This document shows, one piece after another, positions 26,923-33,687 of a stretch of DNA of 64,000 nt (positions are counted from its first letter, which is position 1; every line of letters starts with the position of its first letter). This DNA is from Pseudomonas anatoliensis. GTDB lineage: Bacteria > Pseudomonadota > Gammaproteobacteria > Pseudomonadales > Pseudomonadaceae. The DNA lies in the NCBI RefSeq assembly GCF_017976235.1, contig NZ_JACVHC010000001.1, positions 992,001 to 1,056,000 on the forward strand, written 5' to 3'. The translations under genes were made by a program, and so were the position numbers. The notes under the pieces are model-generated. The model saw nothing but the letters and a program-made list of their open reading frames with translations. It did no database searches and was not told where the DNA came from.

Positions 26923-27292
26923 CCTCGTTTTGCAGCTGCACCTCTCCCGCGACGGGCATTTTCAGCACCACGCAACCCTCTTCCAGAAACCACTCGAGCG
27001 CTTCCAGCGTCTGGCCCAGACACGGGCCGTAGATGCATTCGCCGGTGTCAGGAAGAAACTGCGCACCGTGGGCATAACAGGCGATCAACTGGCCATCGGC
27101 GGACAGAAACCGGTCTTTGCGGTACTCCAGGCGTACATCCAGATGCGGGCAACTGTTGCGATAAACCCGCACCTGACCTTGGTGCATCAGCGCAAAAACA
27201 CTGTCTTTACCGCGTTGCAGCGGATCGAATCCACGCGCGTGCCCTTCCACCAGCTCTTCCAGTCGGCACAGGTAAAACCCGTGGTCGACCAT
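26882..27292 (-). CDS. Small Rieske [2Fe-2S] ferredoxin-like protein
   Basis: 136 aa, essentially one Rieske domain. SCPHLDVRLEY (C-x-H) and ACYAHGAQFLPDTGECIYGPCLGQ (C-x2-H) are the cluster ligands. There is no catalytic iron domain, so it is an electron carrier or a companion of the dioxygenase/hydroxylase rather than an oxygenase. It starts 3 bases after the dioxygenase stop. Its last codons contain nod-box-like element A, so coding and regulatory constraints overlap there. Homologues sit beside flavin hydroxylases in flavonoid-type degradation loci. Confidence 0.88.
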   Translation of the reverse strand: MVDHGFYLCRLEELVEGHARGFDPLQRGKDSVFALMHQGQVRVYRNSCPHLDVRLEYRKDRFLSADGQLIACYAHGAQFLPDTGECIYGPCLGQTLEALEWFLEEGCVVLKMPVAGEVQLQNEVSRLAIHRIPTRD

Positions 27293-27295
27293 GGT

Positions 27296-28237
27296 TCAGC
27301 CGAGCTTCGGTGGCGGGCCGCCCGGTGCCCATTTTTCTTTCGAATTGAACAGGAACAGCTGCGAGTTATCCGCCGACAGCGGCGCGCGACGTGCCTCCCA
27401 GGCGTCGTCGTGCTTGTCCATGTCGGCGTCATATTCGATATGGCAACCCAGCGGGCTGTTGAAGTACCAGAACCAGTTGGAGCCAAAGAGATGGCGGCCC
27501 GGCCCCCAGAAACTGGTCCAGCCTTTTTGCTCGAAACGCGTGCCCGCCAACAACACTTCGGTGCCGCTGCCCATGTGGAACGTGAAGTGCTCGCAGCCTT
27601 TCATGTGCGGTGGCGTCTGGATCATGAACAGGCAGTGATGGTCATCGGAACCCGCCGGACGCATGAACGGCCCGGCGCCGATAAAGGTGTCAGTGGTTCT
27701 GAAACCCAGGCGTTCGGCGTAAAACGCCTCGGCTTTCGCCGCATCAGGAACGAAATACACGACGTGCGACAAGGTGCGCGGCAGCGCGCTCATGTCCAGG
27801 CTGATACCGGGTTGATTGAGCGGACGTTGCGGGGAATTGCCGGCCGCGTTGGTCAAGTCATCCGGGGCGCTGTACGGCCTGCGCACGCTGACCTGGAAAG
27901 CAATCGCAAAACCCATGTCGTCGACGCTGTGCAGCACGCCATCCGCATCGCGGCTCACCTGGCGATCACGTGCCAGTTCGTCTTCGATCGCATCAAGGTC
28001 TGCCACGCCCGCTACGCCGTAGACGGTTTCGCGAATCGATGGCGCCGGGCCGATGGCGGCCGGCAGGTTCGCATCGTCTGCGCGGCGGATGATCACGGCG
28101 GTACCGTCCAGTGCTTCAAAACGCCCGCCATTGCTGTCCACGCCAATCGGCGCGAGGCCATAGTCACGCAGGCAATCGCTACAGGCTTGGATGTCATCGA
28201 CGCCAAAGATCAGGGCATCAAGGCCAATGATGTTCAT
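27296..28237 (-). CDS. VOC-family ring-cleavage (extradiol-type) dioxygenase
   Basis: 313 aa with two vicinal-oxygen-chelate modules. The C-terminal module shows the expected metal triad: His in LSHVVYF, His in CEHFTFH and Glu in CHIEYDAD. The size and layout match type I extradiol dioxygenases. It would open the dihydroxylated ring made by the flavin hydroxylase. I use the ATG at 28235-28237, which has GGAG 8 bases upstream; an in-frame GTG at 28246 is less likely. It is the first gene of the minus-strand series and lies 133 bp downstream of nod-box-like element B. Confidence 0.85.
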   Translation of the reverse strand: MNIIGLDALIFGVDDIQACSDCLRDYGLAPIGVDSNGGRFEALDGTAVIIRRADDANLPAAIGPAPSIRETVYGVAGVADLDAIEDELARDRQVSRDADGVLHSVDDMGFAIAFQVSVRRPYSAPDDLTNAAGNSPQRPLNQPGISLDMSALPRTLSHVVYFVPDAAKAEAFYAERLGFRTTDTFIGAGPFMRPAGSDDHHCLFMIQTPPHMKGCEHFTFHMGSGTEVLLAGTRFEQKGWTSFWGPGRHLFGSNWFWYFNSPLGCHIEYDADMDKHDDAWEARRAPLSADNSQLFLFNSKEKWAPGGPPPKLG

Positions 28238-28370
28238 GGCTACCACTCCATTGAAATTATGATTGTGGAGACTGTTGCCAACGGCTGTTCAGGCGATCAG
28301 CCATGCTTGGAATCCGGTGGTGGTGTCGGCAAGAGGCCCGACTGCGGCGAAGATTGACGCGGGATCTGGC

Positions 28371-28417
28371 AGCTGACTAATCGTCTGTCGGGATGCGACC
28401 TATCGCCGATCGCGATA
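28371..28417 (-). promoter_or_regulatory. Nod-box-like element B, upstream of the dioxygenase operon
   Basis: On the minus strand it reads T-ATC-N9-GAT-N7-ATC-N9-GAT followed by TAGTCAGCT, with the same spacing as elements A and C. The palindromic core is TATCGCCGATCGCGATA at 28401-28417. It lies in the divergent region between the dioxygenase gene (133 bp away) and the NodD-like lysR gene (99 bp away). It is the expected main control site of the operon and may also govern the regulator gene itself. Confidence 0.82.
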
Positions 28418-28462
28418 CCTGCGCAGCGACTGACACAGCGAATAACGGGAGGGTTGACGCGG

Positions 28463-28486
28463 CGATGTATTCGACCGAATGTATCG
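28463..28486. promoter_or_regulatory. Imperfect palindrome before the NodD-like regulator gene
   Basis: CGAT-N3-TTCG-N2-CGAA-N3-ATCG is symmetrical over 24 bp and ends 30 bp before the ATG of the regulator at 28517. It lacks the ATC-N9-GAT form of elements A-C. Its position over the likely promoter suggests autoregulation, or control by a second factor. Confidence 0.4.
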
Positions 28487-28516
28487 CGAAAATAAATATA
28501 AAAATGGACGTGGCCT

Positions 28517-29479
28517 ATGCGTTTCAATCACCTGGACCTCAATCTGTTGGTGGCGCTCGATGTGTTGCTTCAGGAGCAGAACATCACCCGTGCCGCCGAA
28601 CGCCTGCACATGACTCAATCGGCTACAAGCGGTGTACTCGGGCGCTTGCGTACCTATTTCGAAGACGAATTGCTCGTCCAGGTCGGCCGCAAGATGCAGC
28701 CCACACCTTATGCGGTGGAGCTCAGCGAACCGGTGCGCGAAGTGCTGCTGACGATTCAGTCTTCGATTACCGCCAAACCGGTGTTTTCCCCGGCGGTCAG
28801 CAAGCGGCATTTCCGCCTGGTGACCTCGGATTATCTGATCAGCGTGCTGTTTGCTCAGGTGATCCAGAAAATCCATCAGGAAGCCCCGAACATCACCTTC
28901 GAGATGCTCGGCCCCAGCGACAACTCTGGCGAATTGCTGGTGCGCGGCGAGGTCGACCTGATGATCGTGCCCGAGCGGTACATCATCGAGGGTCACCCGT
29001 CCCAGCTGCTGTTTGAAGAAGATCATGTGTGCGTGGTGTGGCAAGGCAACACGCAGGTCGGCGACAGCCTGACCCTTGAGCAGTACATGGAAATGGGCCA
29101 CGTGTCGGTCGGCTTCGGGCGGACCCGGCACATGAGCATCGAGGAATGGTTCATGAACCAGTACGGTTTCAATCGCCGACTGGAAGTCATCACCAATGAC
29201 TTCAATACCCTCCCCCAATTGATTGTCGGCACCCAACGTATCGCGACCATGCACCAACGCCTTGCGCGTCTGTACGCCGAATATCTGCCGCTGCGCATCC
29301 TGCCGCCGCCGGTCAAGATCCCGGTCATGCGTGAGTTCATGCTCTGGCACCGCAGCGTCGATGGCGATGCCATGCACCGCTGGCTGCGCGAGCGCATCAG
29401 CGAATTCATCACGGATCTGGAACCGGCTGCTATCGCCGCGCGCGATACCTCCCATCCCGAGTCACGATTGGCCAAATAG
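28517..29479 (+). CDS. NodD-like LysR-family activator of the catabolic island
   Basis: 320 aa. The start MRFNHLDLNLLVALDVLLQE, then LRTYFEDELLVQVGR, PTPYAVELSEPVREVLLTIQ, MGHVSVGFGR, EEWFMNQYGF, QRIATMHQRLA and LRILPPPVKIP all resemble the corresponding segments of rhizobial NodD as I remember them, and of the NodD/NahR group generally. The HTH is at about residues 20-55. NodD activates nod-box promoters when it binds flavonoids. Three nod-box-like blocks surround this gene, one of them inside its own last codons. I infer that it senses a plant phenolic and activates the flanking operons. Confidence 0.88.
   Translation: MRFNHLDLNLLVALDVLLQEQNITRAAERLHMTQSATSGVLGRLRTYFEDELLVQVGRKMQPTPYAVELSEPVREVLLTIQSSITAKPVFSPAVSKRHFRLVTSDYLISVLFAQVIQKIHQEAPNITFEMLGPSDNSGELLVRGEVDLMIVPERYIIEGHPSQLLFEEDHVCVVWQGNTQVGDSLTLEQYMEMGHVSVGFGRTRHMSIEEWFMNQYGFNRRLEVITNDFNTLPQLIVGTQRIATMHQRLARLYAEYLPLRILPPPVKIPVMREFMLWHRSVDGDAMHRWLRERISEFITDLEPAAIAARDTSHPESRLAK
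29431..29477 (+). promoter_or_regulatory. Nod-box-like element C, upstream of the alpha/beta hydrolase
   Basis: On the plus strand it reads T-ATC-N9-GAT-N7-ATC-N9-GAT followed by TGGCCAAAT. The core is TATCGCCGCGCGCGATA at 29431-29447. It lies within the last codons of the NodD-like gene and 58 bp before the hydrolase ATG at 29536, oriented toward that gene. Elements A and B point the other way, toward their own downstream genes. The block therefore behaves as a directional promoter element. Confidence 0.8.
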
Positions 29480-29535
29480 TCGGGCCGTCCTTAACGTGCC
29501 TTGCAATCGTCAAGGCAACCACAAGGACAACAATA

Positions 29536-30693
29536 ATGTTCCGCTACTTCCCGACTAACTACGTGTGGAATCTTTCTGTCGATCTGGCCATTGAAATGGG
29601 CGCCCGGATGGGCGAAATCGAAGAAATGTGTGCCCCGCTGCAAGAAGCCGCCAAGCAACCTGACGCCGCCGGCACCCAGGCGTTTCGCGAAACCTGGGCG
29701 AAAATGGCCGACAAGCTGTGTGGCCTCGCCGAAGAAGATGAAGGCAATGGCCGGCTGCTTTCCGCCGGCGAAAAATACAGTCGCGCCGCCACCTATTACC
29801 TGACGTGCGAACGCTTGCAAGCCCACGGCGCTGCGGGCCGTACCGAACTGTATCAGCGCTTTTTGCAGACCTTCAAACGCGGTATCGAGCTGTCGCGGGA
29901 AAACTGTGAACGTGTGGAAATCCCGTATGAAGGCAAACACATTTCCGGCCTGCTGGTTCGTGCTGAAGGGGTGAGCGGCCCCGCGCCGCTGCTGGTTCAG
30001 GTCAACGGTCTGGATTCGACCAAAGAGATGAAATACCGCGTCGGCCTGCCGGCCTGGCTGGCCAAACGCGGCGTGTCTTCGCTGATCATCGACCAGCCCG
30101 GAACCGGCGAAGCCCTGCGCCTGCACAACCTGATCGCCCGTTATGACAGCGAGCACTGGGCCAGTCGCGTGGTCGACTGGCTGGAAACCCGCAGCGACGT
30201 GGATGCCAAGCGCATCGGCCTGGAAGGTGTCTCCCTCGGCGGTTATTACTGCCCGCGCGCGGTGGCCTTCGAGCCGCGGTTTGCCTGCGGCGTGGTCTGG
30301 GGTGCGAACCACGACTGGCGCGATGTGCAAAAGCGTCGTCTGGAAAAAGAAGGCAGCTTTCCGGTGCCGCATTACTGGTCGCACGTCAGTTGGGTGTGGG
30401 GTGCCAAAGACATTGATGACTTCATGGCCATCGCCGAAAACGTGCATCTGGACGGCATACTGGATCGCATCAAGGTGCCGTTCCTGGTCACCCACGGTGA
30501 AAAGGATTCGCAGATCCCGCTGAAGTGGGCGCACCGTACCTACGAACAACTGGTTAATAGCCCGAAACGCGAGCTGAAAATCTTCACTGAGCGTGAGGGC
30601 GGTGTGCAGCATTCCAGCTTCGACAACAGCATCAATGCCGGTCAATACATCGCCGACTGGATCGCCGAAACCCTGGGTGGGCGCACCGCCTGA
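29536..30693 (+). CDS. Alpha/beta hydrolase, FrsA/DHPON-hydrolase-like
   Basis: 385 aa. An N-terminal helical cap (residues 1-125, with MFRYFPTNYVWNLSVDLAIE at the start) is followed by the alpha/beta core. The nucleophile elbow is GVSLGGYYC, the acid is in THGEKDSQIP and the His in GGVQHSS. The long helical N-terminus is shared with 2,6-dihydroxypseudooxynicotine hydrolase, which breaks a carbon-carbon bond next to an aromatic ring, and with FrsA-like esterases. It may release a side chain from an aromatic ketone. Nod-box-like element C controls it, by position, and a terminator follows, so it is a one-gene unit. Confidence 0.85.
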   Translation: MFRYFPTNYVWNLSVDLAIEMGARMGEIEEMCAPLQEAAKQPDAAGTQAFRETWAKMADKLCGLAEEDEGNGRLLSAGEKYSRAATYYLTCERLQAHGAAGRTELYQRFLQTFKRGIELSRENCERVEIPYEGKHISGLLVRAEGVSGPAPLLVQVNGLDSTKEMKYRVGLPAWLAKRGVSSLIIDQPGTGEALRLHNLIARYDSEHWASRVVDWLETRSDVDAKRIGLEGVSLGGYYCPRAVAFEPRFACGVVWGANHDWRDVQKRRLEKEGSFPVPHYWSHVSWVWGAKDIDDFMAIAENVHLDGILDRIKVPFLVTHGEKDSQIPLKWAHRTYEQLVNSPKRELKIFTEREGGVQHSSFDNSINAGQYIADWIAETLGGRTA

Positions 30694-30714
30694 TCCGTTG
30701 GAACCACGCCCAAA

Positions 30715-30751
30715 AAAACGCCGGACAATCTTTCGATTCTCCGGCGTTTTT
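30715..30751 (+). terminator. Intrinsic terminator after the alpha/beta hydrolase
   Basis: AACGCCGGA and TCCGGCGTT form a perfect 9-bp stem with a 14-base loop, followed by TTTTT. An A-run upstream would let it also work on the other strand. It separates the hydrolase from the amidohydrolase at 30880. Confidence 0.85.
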
Positions 30752-30879
30752 GCGTTTACGGGTTGAACCAGCGGCACCTATTGACGCGATCAATACGCAG
30801 GCATCGATGCAATCTGCTGGTTCTGCACCCGCCTGCTCTTTAGCCTCGCTTTGCATAACAATCACAAAGCGAAGACGCC

Positions 30880-32229
30880 ATGACTGCCCTGCATCTGAAA
30901 TGCCAGACCCTGTTCGACGGCACCGGACTTGAAACCCGCCAACAACAAACCTTGATCGTCGAAAACGGCCTGCTCACTTACGTCGGCCCAACCGCGATGG
31001 CACCCTCTCCCCAGCCTGGCGACACACAAGTGGATGCCGGCGACAACTTCGTCATGCCGGGTCTGGTGGATGTGCACACGCATCTGGCCTTTGGTAATGC
31101 GCAAAGCGAAGAAGACATTGATCTGTGGACCAGCGACGAGTTTCGCGCACTGCGCGGGATGTTTTTCGCGCAGCACGTACTGGCTGCCGGCGTCACCAGC
31201 ATGGTCTGCCCCGGCGACAGCGGCCAGCTGAGCATCGCCGTGCGCAATGCCGTCGCCGCCGGTTTGTTTGAAGGCCCACGTATCGCGGCCAGCAGCCGCG
31301 TCATCACCAATCGGCAGAGCCTTAACGACTGGTTCCCGAGCCGGGTCGGCGCCCCGGAATACTTCACCGCGCAACTGGTCACCAGCCGCAGCGACGCCCT
31401 CGCGGAGATTCGCAAGCAAGCCAAGGATGGGGTCGACCTGATAAAGATCGCCATGGACGGCACCCACCGCCGTCCCAATGGTGAAATCATTGCGGCCTTC
31501 ACCGCCGACGAAACCTTTGAGATGGTCGAAGAAGCTCATCGCCTGGGCTGCAAAGTCGCCACTCATGCCTACGGTCGCGAGGCCGTGATGTACGCGGCAC
31601 GCGCAGGGGTCGATCTGGTTTTCCATGCCTTTTATATGGATGACGCATGCATCGAAGCATTGCTTGAGGCCGGCAGCATTCTTGCCCCGACCATGACGTT
31701 TCCGCAAAACACTGTGGACTTCTGCCAGCCCCATGACCCGGCGATCAGCACGGGTTATGCGGGTTATTGCGCACGCACACTGGAAGTGGGTTCGGCGGTA
31801 CTCAAGCGCGCCAAGGCTGCCGGCGTACCCTTTGCCTGCGGCAGTGACAGCGGTTTTGCGGTAACACCGTACGGCGAGTGGCATGCCCGGGAACTGGAGT
31901 TGCTGGTGACCCGACTCGGCTTCACACCGGCCGAAGCGTTATACGCCGCAACCGCTGTCGGTGCGCGCTGCATGCCGCGCGGTGAAACCCTCGGCTCGCT
32001 GCAAGTGGGCAAGCAGGCAGACTTTCTCTTGCTCGACGGCTCGCCGCTGGATGACATCCGCCTCCTTCAAGACCGGTCACGCATTAAAGCCGTCTATAAA
32101 TCCGGCCAACCGGTGCGCATGGATCGCAGCCCCTACAACCCTAAACAAGTGTCTGATTTCAACTCGCTGAAATGGACAGATCTCTACACCCGCGACCGCG
32201 TTGCCCAACTGGGCAAGTGGACGGTATGA
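30880..32229 (+). CDS. Metal-dependent amidohydrolase (imidazolonepropionase/prolidase-like)
   Basis: 449 aa of the amidohydrolase superfamily. DVHTHLAF carries the HxH metal pair, a Lys in DLIKIAMDG is placed like the bridging carboxylated Lys, His residues appear in VATHAYGRE and LVFHAFYM, and the catalytic Asp is in CGSDSGFAV. The N-terminal beta-sandwich (LVENG, DAGDNFVMPG) is typical. It cleaves an amide or ring C-N bond in the cytoplasm. The start has its own leader after a terminator, and the GlcG-like gene follows directly. No nod-box-like block was found before it. Confidence 0.87.
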   Translation: MTALHLKCQTLFDGTGLETRQQQTLIVENGLLTYVGPTAMAPSPQPGDTQVDAGDNFVMPGLVDVHTHLAFGNAQSEEDIDLWTSDEFRALRGMFFAQHVLAAGVTSMVCPGDSGQLSIAVRNAVAAGLFEGPRIAASSRVITNRQSLNDWFPSRVGAPEYFTAQLVTSRSDALAEIRKQAKDGVDLIKIAMDGTHRRPNGEIIAAFTADETFEMVEEAHRLGCKVATHAYGREAVMYAARAGVDLVFHAFYMDDACIEALLEAGSILAPTMTFPQNTVDFCQPHDPAISTGYAGYCARTLEVGSAVLKRAKAAGVPFACGSDSGFAVTPYGEWHARELELLVTRLGFTPAEALYAATAVGARCMPRGETLGSLQVGKQADFLLLDGSPLDDIRLLQDRSRIKAVYKSGQPVRMDRSPYNPKQVSDFNSLKWTDLYTRDRVAQLGKWTV

Positions 32230-32240
32230 GGACCGATGCC

Positions 32241-32687
32241 ATGCAACGACTCGATTTGCTGACCGCCATGAACATGGCAAGTGAAGCCATGCGCTTCGCT
32301 CGGAACACCGGGATCAAACCTCTGGGCGTCGCCGTACTGGACGCCGCAGGCCATCCACTGGCGGTTCTGCGTGACGAGCACGCGACATTTCTGCGCCCAC
32401 AAATCGCCACCGGCAAGGCGCGCGGTTGCCTGGGCATGGGTTTTGGAGGACGTGAGCTGGCACGACGTGCGCAGGCCATGCCGGCATTTTTCGATGCTAT
32501 CAACAGTTTGACCGGCGGTGAGGTGATTCCGGTGGCGGGCGGCGTGCTGATCCGTAATGTCGAGGGCTTAATTCTCGGTGCCATCGGCATCAGCGGCGAT
32601 ACCTCGGACAACGACGAACGCTGTGCATTACACGCAATCACCAAGGCAGGACTTGTGGCCGACAGCGGTGATCAGGTCCCCGGCTGA
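32241..32687 (+). CDS. GlcG/HbpS-like heme-binding-family protein
   Basis: 148 aa of the GlcG/HbpS family (DUF336). It shows LTAMNMASEAMRFARNTG, GVAVLDAAGHPLAVLRDEHA, and the GGEVIPVAGGVLIRN...LGAIGISGDTS region characteristic of the family. Members bind heme or act as accessory proteins in many catabolic operons; the reaction, if any, is unclear. I use the ATG at 32241, which has GAGGA upstream; an ATG at 32226 overlaps the amidohydrolase stop (ATGA). Its 3' end overlaps the convergent lysR gene by 16 bases. Confidence 0.85.
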   Translation: MQRLDLLTAMNMASEAMRFARNTGIKPLGVAVLDAAGHPLAVLRDEHATFLRPQIATGKARGCLGMGFGGRELARRAQAMPAFFDAINSLTGGEVIPVAGGVLIRNVEGLILGAIGISGDTSDNDERCALHAITKAGLVADSGDQVPG

Positions 32688-33607
32688 TCGAGCAGCACGG
32701 CCTGCTCCAGTAGCAGGCCGCGAAACCATTGCATGGCCGGGTCATGTTCTTGATAGGGATGCCATTGCAGGACTTGCTCAGCCTGCGGAAACGCCAGCGG
32801 TGCCGGGTGAATGCGCAACGGGAAACGCTGTGCAAAGCGCTGCGCCTGCCGTTGGAACACGGTGGCGATGCGCGCAGTGCCGACAATAAATTCCGGCATC
32901 AGTACAAAGCTTTCAACAGTCACCGCGTCACGCCTTTCAATGCCCAGTTCATGCAGGTGCACGGCGTCCATTGCCAGGTTGCGCCCGTCGGCAAACTCGC
33001 GCACGACGTGCTCCGCGGCGCAATAGTCGGCCAGGCTGAGGCCTTCGGCAAACTGCGGGTGCTGCGCGCAGACGATGCAACAGAGTTGGTCAGTCATCAG
33101 CGGCATCTGCGAGTACGCGGGATTCACGCGTTGCCGCGGCACGATCACACAATCACTGCGCCGATAGTCGAGCGCCTCGCTGACGACATCACCGTCGCGC
33201 GGCAGCGGCATGTCCCGCAGGCTCAGACGAACGCCCGGAGCGATATGCGCCAATTCACGGCTGACAGCCGAAAACAGCACGTCCGCCACGTAATCGGAGG
33301 CCACCAACGTGATGTGCCGATTGCACTGGGCCGGGTCGAAATTCAGCGGTGCATCGACGATTTCCCGCGTCAGAGCCAAGGCCGCACGCACCTTCGGCAA
33401 TAACTCCAGGCCCAACGCCGTTGGCTCCAGACGCCGCCCCACTTGCACCAGTAACGGGTCGTTAAAATGTTCACGCAAACGCCCGAGTGCCGAACTGGTG
33501 GCCGACTGCCCCAGACACAGACGCTCGGCCGCCCTGCTCACACTGCACTCACTCAGCAAGGCATCCAGCGCAACCAACAGGTTCAGGTCGAGGCGTCTAT
33601 ATCGCAT
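32672..33607 (-). CDS. Second NodD/NahR-type LysR regulator
   Basis: 311 aa. It begins MRYRRLDLNLLVALDALLSE and shows SVSRAAERLCLGQSATSSALGRLR as HTH, the same subtype as the regulator at 28517. The C-terminal effector domain contains SDYVADVLFSAV and FIVGTARIATVFQRQA. It converges with the amidohydrolase/GlcG unit and is followed, on its own strand after 81 bp of its upstream region, by nothing coding; the TonB receptor gene lies upstream of it. Its targets may be the amidohydrolase pair, the receptor or part of the catabolic island. Confidence 0.87.
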   Translation of the reverse strand: MRYRRLDLNLLVALDALLSECSVSRAAERLCLGQSATSSALGRLREHFNDPLLVQVGRRLEPTALGLELLPKVRAALALTREIVDAPLNFDPAQCNRHITLVASDYVADVLFSAVSRELAHIAPGVRLSLRDMPLPRDGDVVSEALDYRRSDCVIVPRQRVNPAYSQMPLMTDQLCCIVCAQHPQFAEGLSLADYCAAEHVVREFADGRNLAMDAVHLHELGIERRDAVTVESFVLMPEFIVGTARIATVFQRQAQRFAQRFPLRIHPAPLAFPQAEQVLQWHPYQEHDPAMQWFRGLLLEQAVLLDQPGT

Positions 33608-33687
33608 GCGGAGTCCGCTGAAGGTTTTGGATCAGTATTCTCCCGTCCTGCGGGCATGATTAACAGCGCTTCATTTCACCGAATCGT

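Noticed and set aside
26876-29477. The three related palindromic blocks as REP/BIME-type extragenic repeats
   Set aside because: REP elements lie mostly between genes in either orientation and have no fixed relation to start codons. These three keep exact internal spacing, point toward the next gene in every case, and two lie inside coding ends next to a cognate-type LysR gene.
29536-30693. Calling the alpha/beta hydrolase a nicotine-pathway enzyme
   Set aside because: The helical N-terminus resembles 2,6-dihydroxypseudooxynicotine hydrolase, but none of the other nicotine-pathway genes is present, so only the fold-level similarity is kept.
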